A DNA stretch of 64,000 bases, from contig NZ_CP133720.1 in the NCBI RefSeq assembly GCF_031326225.1, positions 2,480,001-2,544,000 on the forward strand. Reading direction: 5' to 3'. Below are positions 26,680 through 35,341 of this stretch, one piece after another; the first letter of the stretch is position 1; each line of letters opens with the position of its first letter. The DNA is from Undibacterium cyanobacteriorum (lineage in GTDB: Bacteria; Pseudomonadota; Gammaproteobacteria; Burkholderiales; Burkholderiaceae_D). The notes under the pieces were generated by a model. The model ran no database searches. It had not been told where the DNA came from and worked only from the letters and a program-made list of their open reading frames with translations. Position numbers and translations under genes: made by a program.

Positions 26680-29106
26680 TCAAATCGGACGGACACTTCC
26701 TGCCAACAGCGAAGCGCCGAATTCTCGCATTAAGTTTTGTACAAATCCATCTTCCTGAATCGCTCGCTCAGCGAATTGCTGCCGCGCAGCCTTCTCTGCA
26801 AGCGCTTGCGCATTGGCGGTTTGTTCGACGGCGCCAATTTCGGTTTCAATGCGAATTGCGTGTCCCGAGTCAGCAAAACGATCACATAATGCTGCCAACA
26901 ACTTATCAACGCTCCCCGCCGACAATAAAGTCTGCACCGGAACACAAAGTCGAAACACGACCGCCCCCCCACTCAAAGAGACCTGACGAAGTTCACTTTG
27001 TTGCGCCAATTGCTGGGCAACCCCCTTCACTGGCAAAGATGCGGCCAAATTAGGCCAATGACCATCCCATCCAATTTCACTCACAGGCATTAACTGCAAT
27101 GGCTGTTGCGGTGCTGCAGCCACACTTGGGACTTGCACCTGCTGCGCAGGCGCATTTACCGAAGGGGCACTTGATGACGCAGCAATTTCTTCAACTCTCA
27201 AGCTAGAGGCTTCTTGGAAATATTCACTTTCATCAAAATCTTTCTGCTTTAATGGCGGCATCGATGCCAATTCCACACCTTCAAAATCAGCCTCCTCCCA
27301 TGGCGGCATGACTTCATCCTCAACTTTCGACAGCCCAGTCGCCGTAACACGTTTCGTCGCGCCGTTGGTGTCGCGATCATGAGCCACAACCGGCGATGGA
27401 TCGTGAGGCTTTACTGTCGGCTCTACTAAGGCATTTCTGGCCTGCCCTTGCGTGACTGCTTGTGCCACGGGCATGGTGGTTTCCGCATTAGAACTCTGCG
27501 AAGGTATTGGTGTTGCTGCCGGCTTGCCACTCGCTGCACGGGCAGCAGCTAATGCTGCCATCGCAGGACTCAACTTACCCGACTTTGGAGTCTCTGCAGT
27601 TGACACCGAGTCCATCGTTTTGGCAATCACTGGCGGTAGACGAATACCTGCGAACTCATCAGGCTGAGGATTCGACTGCGATGGCGAAGTTGACTTCACC
27701 GCGGATCGATTCGGAACTTCATCAATGATTCGGCTTGCCTCAACGGGCAGCACCTGCGGCGCAATTTGCAAAGCTGAATCTGCAACAATATCCGCAACAA
27801 TACGAGGGCGATCAATTGCCTCACTCGCGACCGCAATCGACTGCGGCGCTTGAACTGTTTCAGACAACTGCGGTCTCACTACGGCCGGGCCTGCAACTGC
27901 AGCACTTTTAGCCGCTTGCATTGCTTCTCGGGCACTATGAATTCCAGAATTACTTGGACCTCTGTTAGATGGGGGGGGCATATTTGAACCGCCACCGGAA
28001 CCACCGGAAAGCGGCGGCAACTTACTCGGGCGGAAAGCTAACATGCGCAGCAAAGTCATTGAAAAGCCCGAATATTCGTCAGGGGCAAGTCCAATTTCGT
28101 TGCGCCCATGCACGGCGATCTGATAATAGAGCTGAACTTCTTCTTTGCCAAAATGTTCGGCGAGGCTCAACAAAGCAGCGCGCTCAGGCACATCCTCAGC
28201 CAAAGCATTCGGCACCATTTGCGCCACCGCGATTTGATGCAGCATCGTGGCGAGATCTTGCAGTGCAGATTTATAGGACAAACTACGTGCCGCCATCTCA
28301 TCGGCGACAGTTAACAAAGCGCTGCCATCTTCCTCGAGCAAAGCTTGCAATAAACGAATCAAGTACGATTGATCAAGTGCTCCTAGCATCGATTGCACGG
28401 AATCCAAACTGACCTTGCCAGCCGCATATGCAATCGCTTGATCTGTTAAAGAGAGCGCATCACGCATTGAACCGTGCGCGCCTTGAGCCAACAAGCGCAA
28501 TGCCGGCTGCTCAAACTCAATCCGTTCTTGTCCGAGAATATTTTCCAAATGTCCGACGATATGTCCCGGTGGCATCTGCTTCAAATTAAATTGCAAACAC
28601 CGAGACAAAACGGTTACCGGAATTTTTTGAGGATCTGTGGTAGCCAAAATGAATTTGATATGCGGCGGCGGCTCTTCCAAAGTCTTCAACATCGCGTTGA
28701 ATGCATGATTCGTCAGCATGTGAACTTCGTCAATCATATAGACTTTAAAGCGTGCATTCGAAGGTGCATAAATGGCTTGCTCCAAAAGCGAAGCCATTTC
28801 ATCGACACCGCGGTTTGAGGCAGCATCCATCTCGATATAATCAACATAGCGCCCCGCATCAATCGCCGTACACGCCTCGCATTCTCCGCAAGCTTGCGAA
28901 GTAATACCTTTCTCGCAGTTGAACGACTTCGCCAAGATCCGCGATAAAGTCGTTTTACCGACACCACGAGTCCCAGTGAACAAATATGCATGGTGCAATC
29001 GTTGTTGATCTAACGCATGGGTTAAGGCGCGCACCACATGTTCTTGCCCAACCAAGGTGGCAAAACTTTTGGGGCGATATTTTCTAGCGAGAACTTGATA
29101 GGACAT
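26680..29106 (-). CDS. dnaX: DNA polymerase III subunits gamma and tau
   Basis: Clamp-loader ATPase and replisome organiser. The AAA+ domain has Walker A (GTRGVGKTT, near residue 45), a four-Cys zinc module (Cys64, 73, 76, 79), Walker B with DEVH, and a sensor 1 region (FILATTDPQKIP). A long Ala/Pro/Ser-rich linker from about residue 370 to 660 leads to the tau-type C-terminal domain (WDGHWPNLAASLPVKG onward). At 808 residues it is longer than E. coli tau (643), mostly in the linker. I see no clear slippery heptamer for gamma. Confidence 0.96.
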   Translation of the reverse strand: MSYQVLARKYRPKSFATLVGQEHVVRALTHALDQQRLHHAYLFTGTRGVGKTTLSRILAKSFNCEKGITSQACGECEACTAIDAGRYVDYIEMDAASNRGVDEMASLLEQAIYAPSNARFKVYMIDEVHMLTNHAFNAMLKTLEEPPPHIKFILATTDPQKIPVTVLSRCLQFNLKQMPPGHIVGHLENILGQERIEFEQPALRLLAQGAHGSMRDALSLTDQAIAYAAGKVSLDSVQSMLGALDQSYLIRLLQALLEEDGSALLTVADEMAARSLSYKSALQDLATMLHQIAVAQMVPNALAEDVPERAALLSLAEHFGKEEVQLYYQIAVHGRNEIGLAPDEYSGFSMTLLRMLAFRPSKLPPLSGGSGGGSNMPPPSNRGPSNSGIHSAREAMQAAKSAAVAGPAVVRPQLSETVQAPQSIAVASEAIDRPRIVADIVADSALQIAPQVLPVEASRIIDEVPNRSAVKSTSPSQSNPQPDEFAGIRLPPVIAKTMDSVSTAETPKSGKLSPAMAALAAARAASGKPAATPIPSQSSNAETTMPVAQAVTQGQARNALVEPTVKPHDPSPVVAHDRDTNGATKRVTATGLSKVEDEVMPPWEEADFEGVELASMPPLKQKDFDESEYFQEASSLRVEEIAASSSAPSVNAPAQQVQVPSVAAAPQQPLQLMPVSEIGWDGHWPNLAASLPVKGVAQQLAQQSELRQVSLSGGAVVFRLCVPVQTLLSAGSVDKLLAALCDRFADSGHAIRIETEIGAVEQTANAQALAEKAARQQFAERAIQEDGFVQNLMREFGASLLAGSVRPI

Positions 29107-29150
29107 GGCGCGATTTTACCTTATTCTATGCGACGCAATTCGAAGCATCC

Positions 29151-29156
29151 ATTATA
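29151..29156 (-). promoter_or_regulatory. Candidate -10 box of dnaX
   Basis: TATAAT on the minus strand, about 45 bases upstream of the dnaX start. No good -35 hexamer is present at normal spacing. A GAAGC-AATG-GCTTC hairpin (29162-29175) lies directly upstream. Confidence 0.4.
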
Positions 29157-29440
29157 TCGTCTGAAGCCATTGCTTCTACACGAACTACCGAATTTTGTAT
29201 TAGTTATGTGAGTCTAATAATCAATTCAGCAATGAGATTTTCTTGCACTCTATCCGATGCCAACTTTCGACTGAAGTCACACTGATCATGTGCGGAAAAG
29301 TTGCGATCCGAGACAAGATCAACAATACACAAATTCTATGCAAGCAAATTTGGAAGAAAACTCAAGGAGAATGCAGAAGTCTCGCAATATGCAAGCATAC
29401 AAAAAACGAGGAATTCTGGGAGAGAAAAAGAGAGGAAGGA
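29157..29440. other. Intergenic region between ffs and dnaX
   Basis: About 280 bases (about 330 with the dnaX leader). Next to the ffs 3' end the minus strand has a pyrimidine-rich run (CTCTCTTTTTCTCTCCC) that probably forms the U tract of the ffs terminator. I see nothing else of note. Confidence 0.4.
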
Positions 29441-29536
29441 GGCGAGCCTGATCTGCGGCACTTACGGGAAATGACTGTGGCTGCTTCGTTCCCGACCTGA
29501 CCAGATTGGTCACGCCGCAATGCGCAGGGGCCCGCC
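29441..29536 (-). ncRNA. ffs: Signal recognition particle 4.5S RNA, small bacterial type
   Basis: The minus strand holds the conserved SRP RNA apical hairpin: GGTCAGGTC, a GGAA tetraloop closed by CG pairs, and GAAGCAGCCA. The ends pair as GGCGGGCC (5') with GGCTCGCC (3'), eight pairs with one G-U, which sets the limits and a length near 96. It partners with Ffh to target membrane proteins. A TATAAT box begins 7 bases upstream. Location next to dnaX is common in betaproteobacteria. Confidence 0.93.
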
Positions 29537-29543
29537 AAACTCA

Positions 29544-29549
29544 ATTATA
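29544..29549 (-). promoter_or_regulatory. -10 box of the SRP RNA gene
   Basis: A perfect TATAAT on the minus strand lies 7 bases before the deduced RNA 5' end. The -35 region is weak. An inverted repeat (TAACCCAAG with CTTGGGTTA, 29548-29556 and 29575-29583) overlaps the box and may also be the ubiD terminator. Confidence 0.6.
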
Positions 29550-29613
29550 ACCCAAGCCAGTTCACTGGTGGTGACTTGGGTTAAAAGAAGTTGCGTCCGG
29601 AAGTTGCGTGCGT

Positions 29614-31098
29614 TTATATTCCGAGTTCTTTCCAAAGCTCATCAACTCGATTCTTGACTGCGACATCCATATTAATGGTTGTTCCCCACTCACGATTTGT
29701 TTCACCAGGCCATTTATTGGTCGCATCAATTCCCATTTTGCTGCCAAGACCACTGATAGGCGAAGCAAAATCTAGGTAATCAATCGGTGTGTTATCGACC
29801 AAAGTTGTATCTCTGCTTGGATCAACTCGCGTAGTAATCGCCCAAATCACTTCCTTCCAGTCGCGAATGTTGACATCGTCATCCACAACGATAATGAATT
29901 TGGTGTACATAAATTGACGCAAGAAACTCCATACGCCAAACATGACGCGTTTGGCATGTCCTGCATAAGACTTGCGCAGCTGCACCACCGCCATGCGATA
30001 ACTACATCCTTCGGGCGGTAAATAAAAATCTAAAATCTCGGGAAACTGTTTCTGCAACAGTGGGATAAAGACCTCATTCAAAGCCACTCCAAGCACAGCT
30101 GGTTCATCAGGTGGTTTTCCAGTGTAGGTCGAATGATAAATAGGATCTTTGCGCATCGTAATGCGGTCAATCGTAAATACGGGGAAACTATCCTGTTCGT
30201 TATAGTATCCAGTGTGATCACCGTATGGGCCTTCGATTGCATGTTCAAAACCACTAGGATGGTTTGCATCAGGATATATATGTCCTTCCAAAACAATCTC
30301 CGCCGAGGCCGGCACGCGCAACTCACTTCCAATCGCCTTCACCAACTCGGTTCGACTTCCTCGCAATAATCCAGCAAATTGATATTCAGAAAGGGTATCA
30401 GGAACAGGTGTCACTGCGCCTAGAATCGTCGCAGGATCAGCTCCCAATGCGACTGCGATCGGGTATGGCTTACCTTTATTAGCAATCGTATGTTCACGAA
30501 AATCTAGGGCGCCACCCCGATGTGCCAACCAACGCATAATAACTTTATTACGAAAGAGCACCTGCTGGCGATAAATTCCCAAATTTTGTCGCTTCTTATG
30601 TGGTCCTTTGGTGATCACCAAGCCCCATGTGATGAGCGGCGCAACGTCACCAGGCCAACAGTGTTGAATTGGCAGGCGCGCGAGATCGACCTCATCACTC
30701 TCCCAGACGATTTCTTGGCATGGAGCGGTACGAAGCTCTTTCGGTGCCATATCCCATACGGCTTTCACCAATGAACCCATCCCTAGGATATCCTTGAAGC
30801 CTTTTGGCGGCTCGGGCTCCTTTAGGGAGGACAACACATGTCCGATCCGCCGTAACTCGCTAATATGATCGGCACCCATCCCCATCGCAACACGATGCGG
30901 GGTGCCAAATAAATTGGTCAGCACTGGGATGCTGTGCCCCTTCGGATTCTTGAATAATAAAGCCGGACCTTCCGCGCGTAATACACGATCAGATATTTCC
31001 GTCATCTCCAAATGGGTCGAAATTGGGGTAACTACTTGTTTTAATTCGTTTTGTTTCTCAAGCTGCGCCAAAAAATCTCGCAAATCTGAATATTTCAT
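29614..31098 (-). CDS. ubiD: UbiD 4-hydroxy-3-polyprenylbenzoate decarboxylase
   Basis: UbiD removes the carboxyl group in ubiquinone synthesis with a prenylated FMN cofactor made by UbiX. The 494-residue sequence shows the family's start (YSDLRDFLAQLEKQNELKQV), GIYRQQVLFRNKVIMRWLAHRGGA, EGPYGDHTGYYN with the cofactor/metal Glu region, and DVNIRDWKEVIWAITTRVDP. It is preceded by no co-directional neighbour within 400 bases, so it has its own promoter. Confidence 0.96.
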   Translation of the reverse strand: MKYSDLRDFLAQLEKQNELKQVVTPISTHLEMTEISDRVLRAEGPALLFKNPKGHSIPVLTNLFGTPHRVAMGMGADHISELRRIGHVLSSLKEPEPPKGFKDILGMGSLVKAVWDMAPKELRTAPCQEIVWESDEVDLARLPIQHCWPGDVAPLITWGLVITKGPHKKRQNLGIYRQQVLFRNKVIMRWLAHRGGALDFREHTIANKGKPYPIAVALGADPATILGAVTPVPDTLSEYQFAGLLRGSRTELVKAIGSELRVPASAEIVLEGHIYPDANHPSGFEHAIEGPYGDHTGYYNEQDSFPVFTIDRITMRKDPIYHSTYTGKPPDEPAVLGVALNEVFIPLLQKQFPEILDFYLPPEGCSYRMAVVQLRKSYAGHAKRVMFGVWSFLRQFMYTKFIIVVDDDVNIRDWKEVIWAITTRVDPSRDTTLVDNTPIDYLDFASPISGLGSKMGIDATNKWPGETNREWGTTINMDVAVKNRVDELWKELGI

Positions 31099-31230
31099 CT
31101 TTTTTTACGCTTCCTCTAAATTAATATTTCGATCTCAAAAAGATCGCCAAGTATTTGATTTCATTCAGTTTTATTGCAACGCAACAAAAAACATTAAAAC
31201 CAATGGTTATATTAAATCGATTCTTTAGTA

Positions 31231-31259
31231 TTGACTCGATATAAATGCCCACCTAAAAT
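31231..31259 (+). promoter_or_regulatory. Candidate sigma-70 promoter of the lytic transglycosylase gene
   Basis: TTGACT (31231-31236, 5 of 6) and TAAAAT (31254-31259, 5 of 6) are separated by 17 bases. Transcription would begin near 31266, about 320 bases before the start codon at 31585, implying a long leader. Confidence 0.6.
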
Positions 31260-31265
31260 GCGACC

Positions 31266-31584
31266 AACTTCAAAACTACTGATTTGATTTACAGTAATTT
31301 TTTGACCAAGTCAAAAACTGGCAAACCAACAGTATCACTTAATTTGGGATTCGGGATCCCAATTCGGATTTAGGAAATCCACAAAAGGCGATTCGCCTCA
31401 TCCCGAGACTTGTTATTTATCCTTTTATGCCTACATCTGGCGAGACACAAAAGGATGAGTAACTCCGGCATCCAAATCAATTTCAAACGACATGTATTGA
31501 AACCCTTGGATGATGTTTCTGATTCGAAGCACCTATGCGCCATTTTATCGGCACGTTCGCGCCTCGATACTTCAGGAGGAAGTA
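31266..31584 (+). promoter_or_regulatory. Long leader with alternative hairpins upstream of the lytic transglycosylase
   Basis: The leader holds a stem-loop TTGGGAT/ATCCCAA (31344-31350 and 31356-31362), a short AGGCG/CGCCT hairpin (31386-31398), and two pairings that exclude each other because they share GGAT: CTCATCC (31397-31403) with GGATGAG (31453-31459), and ATCCTTTT (31419-31426) with AAAAGGAT (31449-31456). It ends in a strong ribosome site (AGGAGGA, 31574-31580). No known riboswitch class is recognised. Confidence 0.4.
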
Positions 31585-32529
31585 ATGATTCACAATTTAA
31601 TTTTACCAGCTCAGACAACTGGTCGACCTAACTCTTCCCAAAAAGAGTCGGGACGTGTACGCGCTCAAAAACGCAAAGCAGATACTTTGACCAAACTGAT
31701 TCACGTCACGGCGGGCATCGGCTTGATGGCAATCTTCTTGCTCGCGGCTTTGTTTTTAAATCCAGAGTTAGCGACAAAATTCCATGCGATATCACCGTTC
31801 GGCTCCAATCCCACCATTGAAGCAGAAGCATCGTCCAATCCCGATTTGTCTATGTTGATGGCAACGCCGGAACTTATTGCGAAAAACGGAGAGCAAGAGT
31901 TAACGAATGATTCAACTCCAACGGCACCTAGCAAATTCATTGGTGATCAACGCCAACAAGCTTTAGTTACTAACTGGCTTTCAAAGCGCTATCGTGTCGC
32001 AAACGATGCGATCGACATGCTCGTTTCCGCAAGTTACCTGACCGCGAAGGACACAAAATTAGACCCCCTTTTGATCCTTTCGGTGATCGCGATTGAATCA
32101 CGCTTCAACCCTTTCTCAGAAAGTCCAGTCGGAGCACAAGGATTGATGCAAGTCATGTCACGTGTCCACAAAGATCGCTTCAACGAACTTGGTGGAGTAA
32201 AGGCCGCATTGAATCCGGTGGCAAACATCAAAGTTGGGGCGACGATTCTCCGAGATTGCATCAAAGCAGCAGGTTCGATTGAGGGTGGGCTTAAACGCTA
32301 CGTTGGCGCAACCGACAACGAATCTGACGGCGGCTATGGTAATTTAGTCTTGGCAGAGTATCGTCGCTTAAAGGATGTCGCTGCTGGAAAGTCCGTTTCG
32401 GTATTCAGCACAACGGCGAAACCGGCCAATACGACACGAACTGTTGAAAATAACGCTGAAAAATTGAACGATGAAGTTACTTCAAACAAAACTCATGCTC
32501 CTGAAAACGAAACCGTTGCTGGTTTGTAG
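31585..32529 (+). CDS. Membrane-anchored lytic transglycosylase (SLT domain)
   Basis: The enzyme cleaves peptidoglycan glycan strands. About 35 basic residues precede one membrane segment (AGIGLMAIFLLAALFL), so the catalytic domain is periplasmic. The SLT domain shows the catalytic Glu in IAIESRFNPFSESPVGAQGLMQVMS, then NIKVGATILRD and YVGATDNESDGGYG. A Thr/Asn/Glu-rich tail of about 45 residues follows. The ATG at 31585 has an excellent AGGAGGA site 4 bases upstream; the frame extends 25 codons further but without support. It is monocistronic and ends at a terminator shared with the LysR gene. Confidence 0.92.
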   Translation: MIHNLILPAQTTGRPNSSQKESGRVRAQKRKADTLTKLIHVTAGIGLMAIFLLAALFLNPELATKFHAISPFGSNPTIEAEASSNPDLSMLMATPELIAKNGEQELTNDSTPTAPSKFIGDQRQQALVTNWLSKRYRVANDAIDMLVSASYLTAKDTKLDPLLILSVIAIESRFNPFSESPVGAQGLMQVMSRVHKDRFNELGGVKAALNPVANIKVGATILRDCIKAAGSIEGGLKRYVGATDNESDGGYGNLVLAEYRRLKDVAAGKSVSVFSTTAKPANTTRTVENNAEKLNDEVTSNKTHAPENETVAGL

Positions 32530-32550
32530 CGAATAGCTTCAGTTTCAAAC

Positions 32551-32579
32551 AAAAAAGCCTAGGTCCCCTAGGCTTTTTT
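32551..32579. terminator. Bidirectional rho-independent terminator
   Basis: AAAAAAGCCTAGG (32551-32563) pairs perfectly with CCTAGGCTTTTTT (32567-32579) around a three-base loop, with T runs on both strands. It ends the lytic transglycosylase gene and the LysR gene. Confidence 0.93.
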
Positions 32580-33496
32580 CATTTGGCCCTGCAATCGAAT
32601 CCAAAATCGTATTCGTTAGCAACCTTAATGACAGCATCTCGAAAGTCATGCATGATTTGCGACCGAATCCCGCCGCTAGGATATGCAAGCACATAGTCAT
32701 AGCTAATTTCTCCGGCAAATGGCTTTACGACCACTCCATTGTTACTCCAGATTTTTGCGGCAAACGGCTCAACTAAAGATAGTCCAAGACCATGTGCAAC
32801 CATCGCATATCGAGTATGAGACGTATGGGTTTTAATTACATTTTTCGGGACACTCTTCGCTGCTTGAAGGCTCTCCAATTCCTTCTCATAGTTTTGCGAA
32901 ATTATTGGTACCCAGCCGATCATATTTTCGCCATGGATATCCTCTGGAAAAATCATTTCTTTATCAACTAGCCTATGTCCCTCTGGCAAGGCGCAAGATA
33001 CGTGGACCTTTAGGATCTTTTCGATGTCGATACCAGCAAATGGGGGAAAGTCCAGTGCTATCGCCATATCGACCTTCATATCTTGTAGGCGAACCAAAAT
33101 TTCAGGTCCATTGCATGTATCAACCGTGACTGGCACATTCGGATGATATTTAAAGAATTCCTTTAAGACTAAAGGCATGAGAGTTGTAGAAAGAACGAAA
33201 AGACAGGCTACCGATATTCCTTCTGGGGCATCGGCTCTTATATTCGCTGCCACCTGCGTCAAACGTTCAAGTCCAAGAAAATTCTCCTCCACAGCACGAT
33301 AGAACCTGACCCCTGCGGTTGTTGGCTCAAGGCGCCCTTTTGAACGATTAAACAATCGGAATCCTAGACTTTCCTCTAGATCAGCGATCAATCGGCTAAT
33401 GGCAGGCTGTGTCACGTTCATTTTTCGTGCGGCACCTGCGCTTGTGCCGGCGACCATCAAACATCGAAACGCTTCAATTTGTCGAAATTTCATCAT
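32579..33496 (-). CDS. LysR-family transcriptional regulator (NocR/OccR-like)
   Basis: An N-terminal winged helix-turn-helix (about residues 4-62, with ARKMNVTQPAISRLIADLEESLGF) is followed by a type 2 periplasmic-binding-fold effector domain to the end. The wording of the DNA-binding region (FRCLMVAGTSAGAARKMNVTQPAISRLI) resembles NocR/OccR-type regulators of amino-acid or opine catabolism. The effector is unknown and no catabolic gene is adjacent. It is divergent from the DUF3224 gene, with an inverted repeat and a promoter in between. Confidence 0.92.
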   Translation of the reverse strand: MMKFRQIEAFRCLMVAGTSAGAARKMNVTQPAISRLIADLEESLGFRLFNRSKGRLEPTTAGVRFYRAVEENFLGLERLTQVAANIRADAPEGISVACLFVLSTTLMPLVLKEFFKYHPNVPVTVDTCNGPEILVRLQDMKVDMAIALDFPPFAGIDIEKILKVHVSCALPEGHRLVDKEMIFPEDIHGENMIGWVPIISQNYEKELESLQAAKSVPKNVIKTHTSHTRYAMVAHGLGLSLVEPFAAKIWSNNGVVVKPFAGEISYDYVLAYPSGGIRSQIMHDFRDAVIKVANEYDFGFDCRAK

Positions 33497-33510
33497 ATAC
33501 TAAACACGAA

Positions 33511-33539
33511 ATTATGAATTTATTATTTCATTTGATCAA
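33511..33539 (-). promoter_or_regulatory. Candidate sigma-70 promoter of the LysR gene
   Basis: On the minus strand TTGATC (33534-33539) and CATAAT (33511-33516) are 17 bases apart. Transcription would start near 33504, only about 8-11 bases from the start codon, and no ribosome site is visible, so the mRNA would be nearly leaderless. Confidence 0.55.
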
Positions 33540-33544
33540 TTTTT

Positions 33545-33592
33545 CTAATCACATATAACATTTGCGCATTATTCATATGATTATGTGATTAG
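33545..33592. promoter_or_regulatory. Perfect 11-base inverted repeat, candidate LysR operator
   Basis: CTAATCACATA (33545-33555) and TATGTGATTAG (33582-33592) are exact complements with 26 bases between. The repeat begins 6 bases upstream of the LysR -35 box, the region where LysR proteins usually bind to regulate themselves and the divergent gene. Confidence 0.55.
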
Positions 33593-33798
33593 ACATGATA
33601 CGGCAAATTTGGAATACTGATTAACTCAAATGATTATTGTTTTTTTCGCTTTAGTTTTTTCAAAAAAAATCAGGCCCAATTTAGTGTATCAAAACACTTT
33701 TGGAAGGTGGAGCGAGAAAAAGCGAATGTGGATAGATCTCATGCGGGGTTTCTACCCATGTGTTGCGATTGCCGTGCCGGCTCGAAGAAGGAGGAAAA
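33593..33798. other. Remaining intergenic region before the DUF3224 gene
   Basis: AT-rich, about 205 bases (about 300 with the operator and LysR promoter). No convincing promoter could be fixed for the DUF3224 gene. A strong AAGGAGGAA ribosome site lies at its right end (33788-33796). Confidence 0.4.
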
Positions 33799-34185
33799 AT
33801 GTTAGCTTGTGGAACAGTAAAGCTTTTTGGTTTAGATGAAAAGTTAGACCTCGAAACAGGCCTACGACGCTCAAAGCTTACTCACCAGTACCTAGGTGAC
33901 ATAGAAGCCGAATCTCGCTTTGAATGCCTTGCCTATGCGGGCGCTGCAGGCAGTCAAAATTTCGTTGGACTTGAATATCTCACTGGCCGAATAGGTAATC
34001 GTAGAGGTGGATTTATCATTCAACATGTCGGATCCGTAAAATCAGGGCAAACCGTTAGCACCCTGAATGTCATCAATGGTTCAGGCACAGGCGATTTCGA
34101 GGGTATTCGTGGTCATGGTAGAACAACCTGGAATTCCAATGGCAGTGACTGCTCTCAGGTGTTGTTAGAATACAGCTTTGATTAA
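33799..34185 (+). CDS. DUF3224 domain protein
   Basis: The 128-residue product has the DUF3224 pattern: an opening ACGTVKLFGLDEKLD strand, LGDIEAESRFECLAYAG, the GFIIQHVGSV strand and the GSGTGDFEGIRGHGRT signature. The family is a small beta-barrel of unknown biochemical role, no signal peptide. The ATG at 33799 follows a strong AAGGAGGAA site; an upstream in-frame ATG at 33760 lacks one. It is divergent from, and probably controlled by, the LysR regulator. Confidence 0.9.
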   Translation: MLACGTVKLFGLDEKLDLETGLRRSKLTHQYLGDIEAESRFECLAYAGAAGSQNFVGLEYLTGRIGNRRGGFIIQHVGSVKSGQTVSTLNVINGSGTGDFEGIRGHGRTTWNSNGSDCSQVLLEYSFD

Positions 34186-34230
34186 TCGAACACACAACGC
34201 CTAAACTAGGCAAACTCGACGTGTACTGTT

Positions 34231-34260
34231 AAAAAAAAGCCCTCATCACGAGGGCTTTCT
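34231..34260. terminator. Rho-independent terminator of nusB, also usable by the DUF3224 gene
   Basis: AAAGCCCTC (34236-34244) pairs with GAGGGCTTT (34250-34258). On the minus strand it is followed by a run of eight T, so it is a strong end for nusB; on the plus strand only TTTCT follows. Confidence 0.88.
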
Positions 34261-34326
34261 AAATTCGTAATACTATGAAAGCGTCATTCTCAGACAACAA
34301 TTCAAAGATCGTGACGATCTACACGT

Positions 34327-34788
34327 TTATTTAGTGGTAACTTCTGCGGCGCGTAATTTAGCAGATAGCTTATCCAATACACCGTTCACATATTTATGAC
34401 CATCTTGTCCGCCGAACGATTTAGCTAATTCCACAGCCTCGTTGATGACAACACGATACGGGATTTCAATATGGTTTTTCAGCTCATACGCACCAATCAA
34501 AAGTACTGCATGCTCAATCGGTGACAACTCCGAAATACCTCGGTCGATAAACGGCGAAAAATCGGCACGCAACTCGATACTTTGGTTGATTGAACCATGT
34601 AACAAAGCCTTAAAATGTTCCAAGTCTGCTTTATCGAAGCCGTGTGCCTCACGAATATGAGCATCGATGACACCAGAATCCTCGTTGTTCAACAACCATT
34701 GATAGATACCTTGCAATGCAAACTCACGCGCACGATGTCTCGGTGAACGATTTTTGTTTGGATTGGCATGTTGTGTGGAATTACTCAT
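34327..34788 (-). CDS. nusB: Transcription antitermination factor NusB
   Basis: NusB with NusE binds boxA RNA and promotes rRNA antitermination. The 153-residue all-helical protein shows RHRAREFALQGIYQWLLNN, the central ELSPIEHAVLLIGAYEL block, and RVVINEAVELAKSFGGQDGHKYVNGVLDKL. The ATG at 34788 (MSNSTQ) gives family length and has AAAGAA upstream; the frame extends into ribH but that part is not family-like. Last gene of ribB-ribH-nusB. Confidence 0.96.
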   Translation of the reverse strand: MSNSTQHANPNKNRSPRHRAREFALQGIYQWLLNNEDSGVIDAHIREAHGFDKADLEHFKALLHGSINQSIELRADFSPFIDRGISELSPIEHAVLLIGAYELKNHIEIPYRVVINEAVELAKSFGGQDGHKYVNGVLDKLSAKLRAAEVTTK

Positions 34789-34840
34789 TTCTTTAACTTT
34801 CAATATTTTTTGTTGTGAATTCAAACAAAAGTCAGTCCAT

Positions 34841-35341
34841 TCAATCAGATTCGTAATCGATTTCTTCGGTCGCTTCCGCCAATTCTTCAAGCGCGAGCGT
34901 CAAGTTGGCCATTTCAATTGCAACACGGGCCGCGTCAGCTCCCTTCTCACGCATACGAACTAAGGCTTGATCATCATCTTCTGTGGTCAAGATCGCATTC
35001 GCGATTGGGATACCTGTGTCAAGCCCAACACGTGTAATCCCCGAACCCGATTCATTTGAGACAAGCTCAAAATGATAGGTTTCACCTCGAATAACAGCCC
35101 CCAAGGCAATCAACGCATCGAACTGATGTGTCGCAGCTAGCTTTTGCAGCGCCAGTGGAACCTCAAGCGCACCAGGAACAGTGACATGCAAGACATCTTC
35201 ATCCATCACACCTAAACGCTTGAGCTCCATAAGACAGGACTCTAGTAACCCTGCACCAATTTCTTCATTGAATCGAGCCTGAACTATACCTACACGAACA
35301 CCAGCACCATCTAGGTTTGCTTCATAATGTCCAACTGTCAT
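34841..35341 (-). CDS. ribH: 6,7-dimethyl-8-ribityllumazine synthase
   Basis: RibH condenses the RibB product (dihydroxybutanone phosphate) with the pyrimidine intermediate in riboflavin synthesis. The 166-residue sequence shows VGIVQARFNEEI, VPGALEVPLALQKLA, the ALGAVIRGETYHFELV active-site block with catalytic His, and PIANAILTTEDDDQALVR. It ends with an acidic tail. It lies 80 bases downstream of ribB and 52 bases upstream of nusB. Confidence 0.97.
   Translation of the reverse strand: MTVGHYEANLDGAGVRVGIVQARFNEEIGAGLLESCLMELKRLGVMDEDVLHVTVPGALEVPLALQKLAATHQFDALIALGAVIRGETYHFELVSNESGSGITRVGLDTGIPIANAILTTEDDDQALVRMREKGADAARVAIEMANLTLALEELAEATEEIDYESD

Noticed and set aside
28600..28660. An A-rich CTCAAAAAATT run in dnaX, considered as the programmed frameshift site for the gamma subunit.
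   Set aside because: It lies in the AAA+ domain, upstream of where gamma should end, and does not match the A-AAA-AAG heptamer with a following stem.
31306..31330. A GGCAAACC sequence upstream of the lytic transglycosylase, reminiscent of the cyclic-di-GMP (GEMM) riboswitch.
   Set aside because: The rest of the GEMM core (GACGCAAAGCC and the receptor helix) is absent; only the short match is present.
31455..31631. A 58-codon plus-strand frame overlapping the lytic transglycosylase start, considered as an upstream regulatory gene.
   Set aside because: The ribosome site abuts the ATG and composition is not protein-like. It is mentioned only as part of the leader finding.
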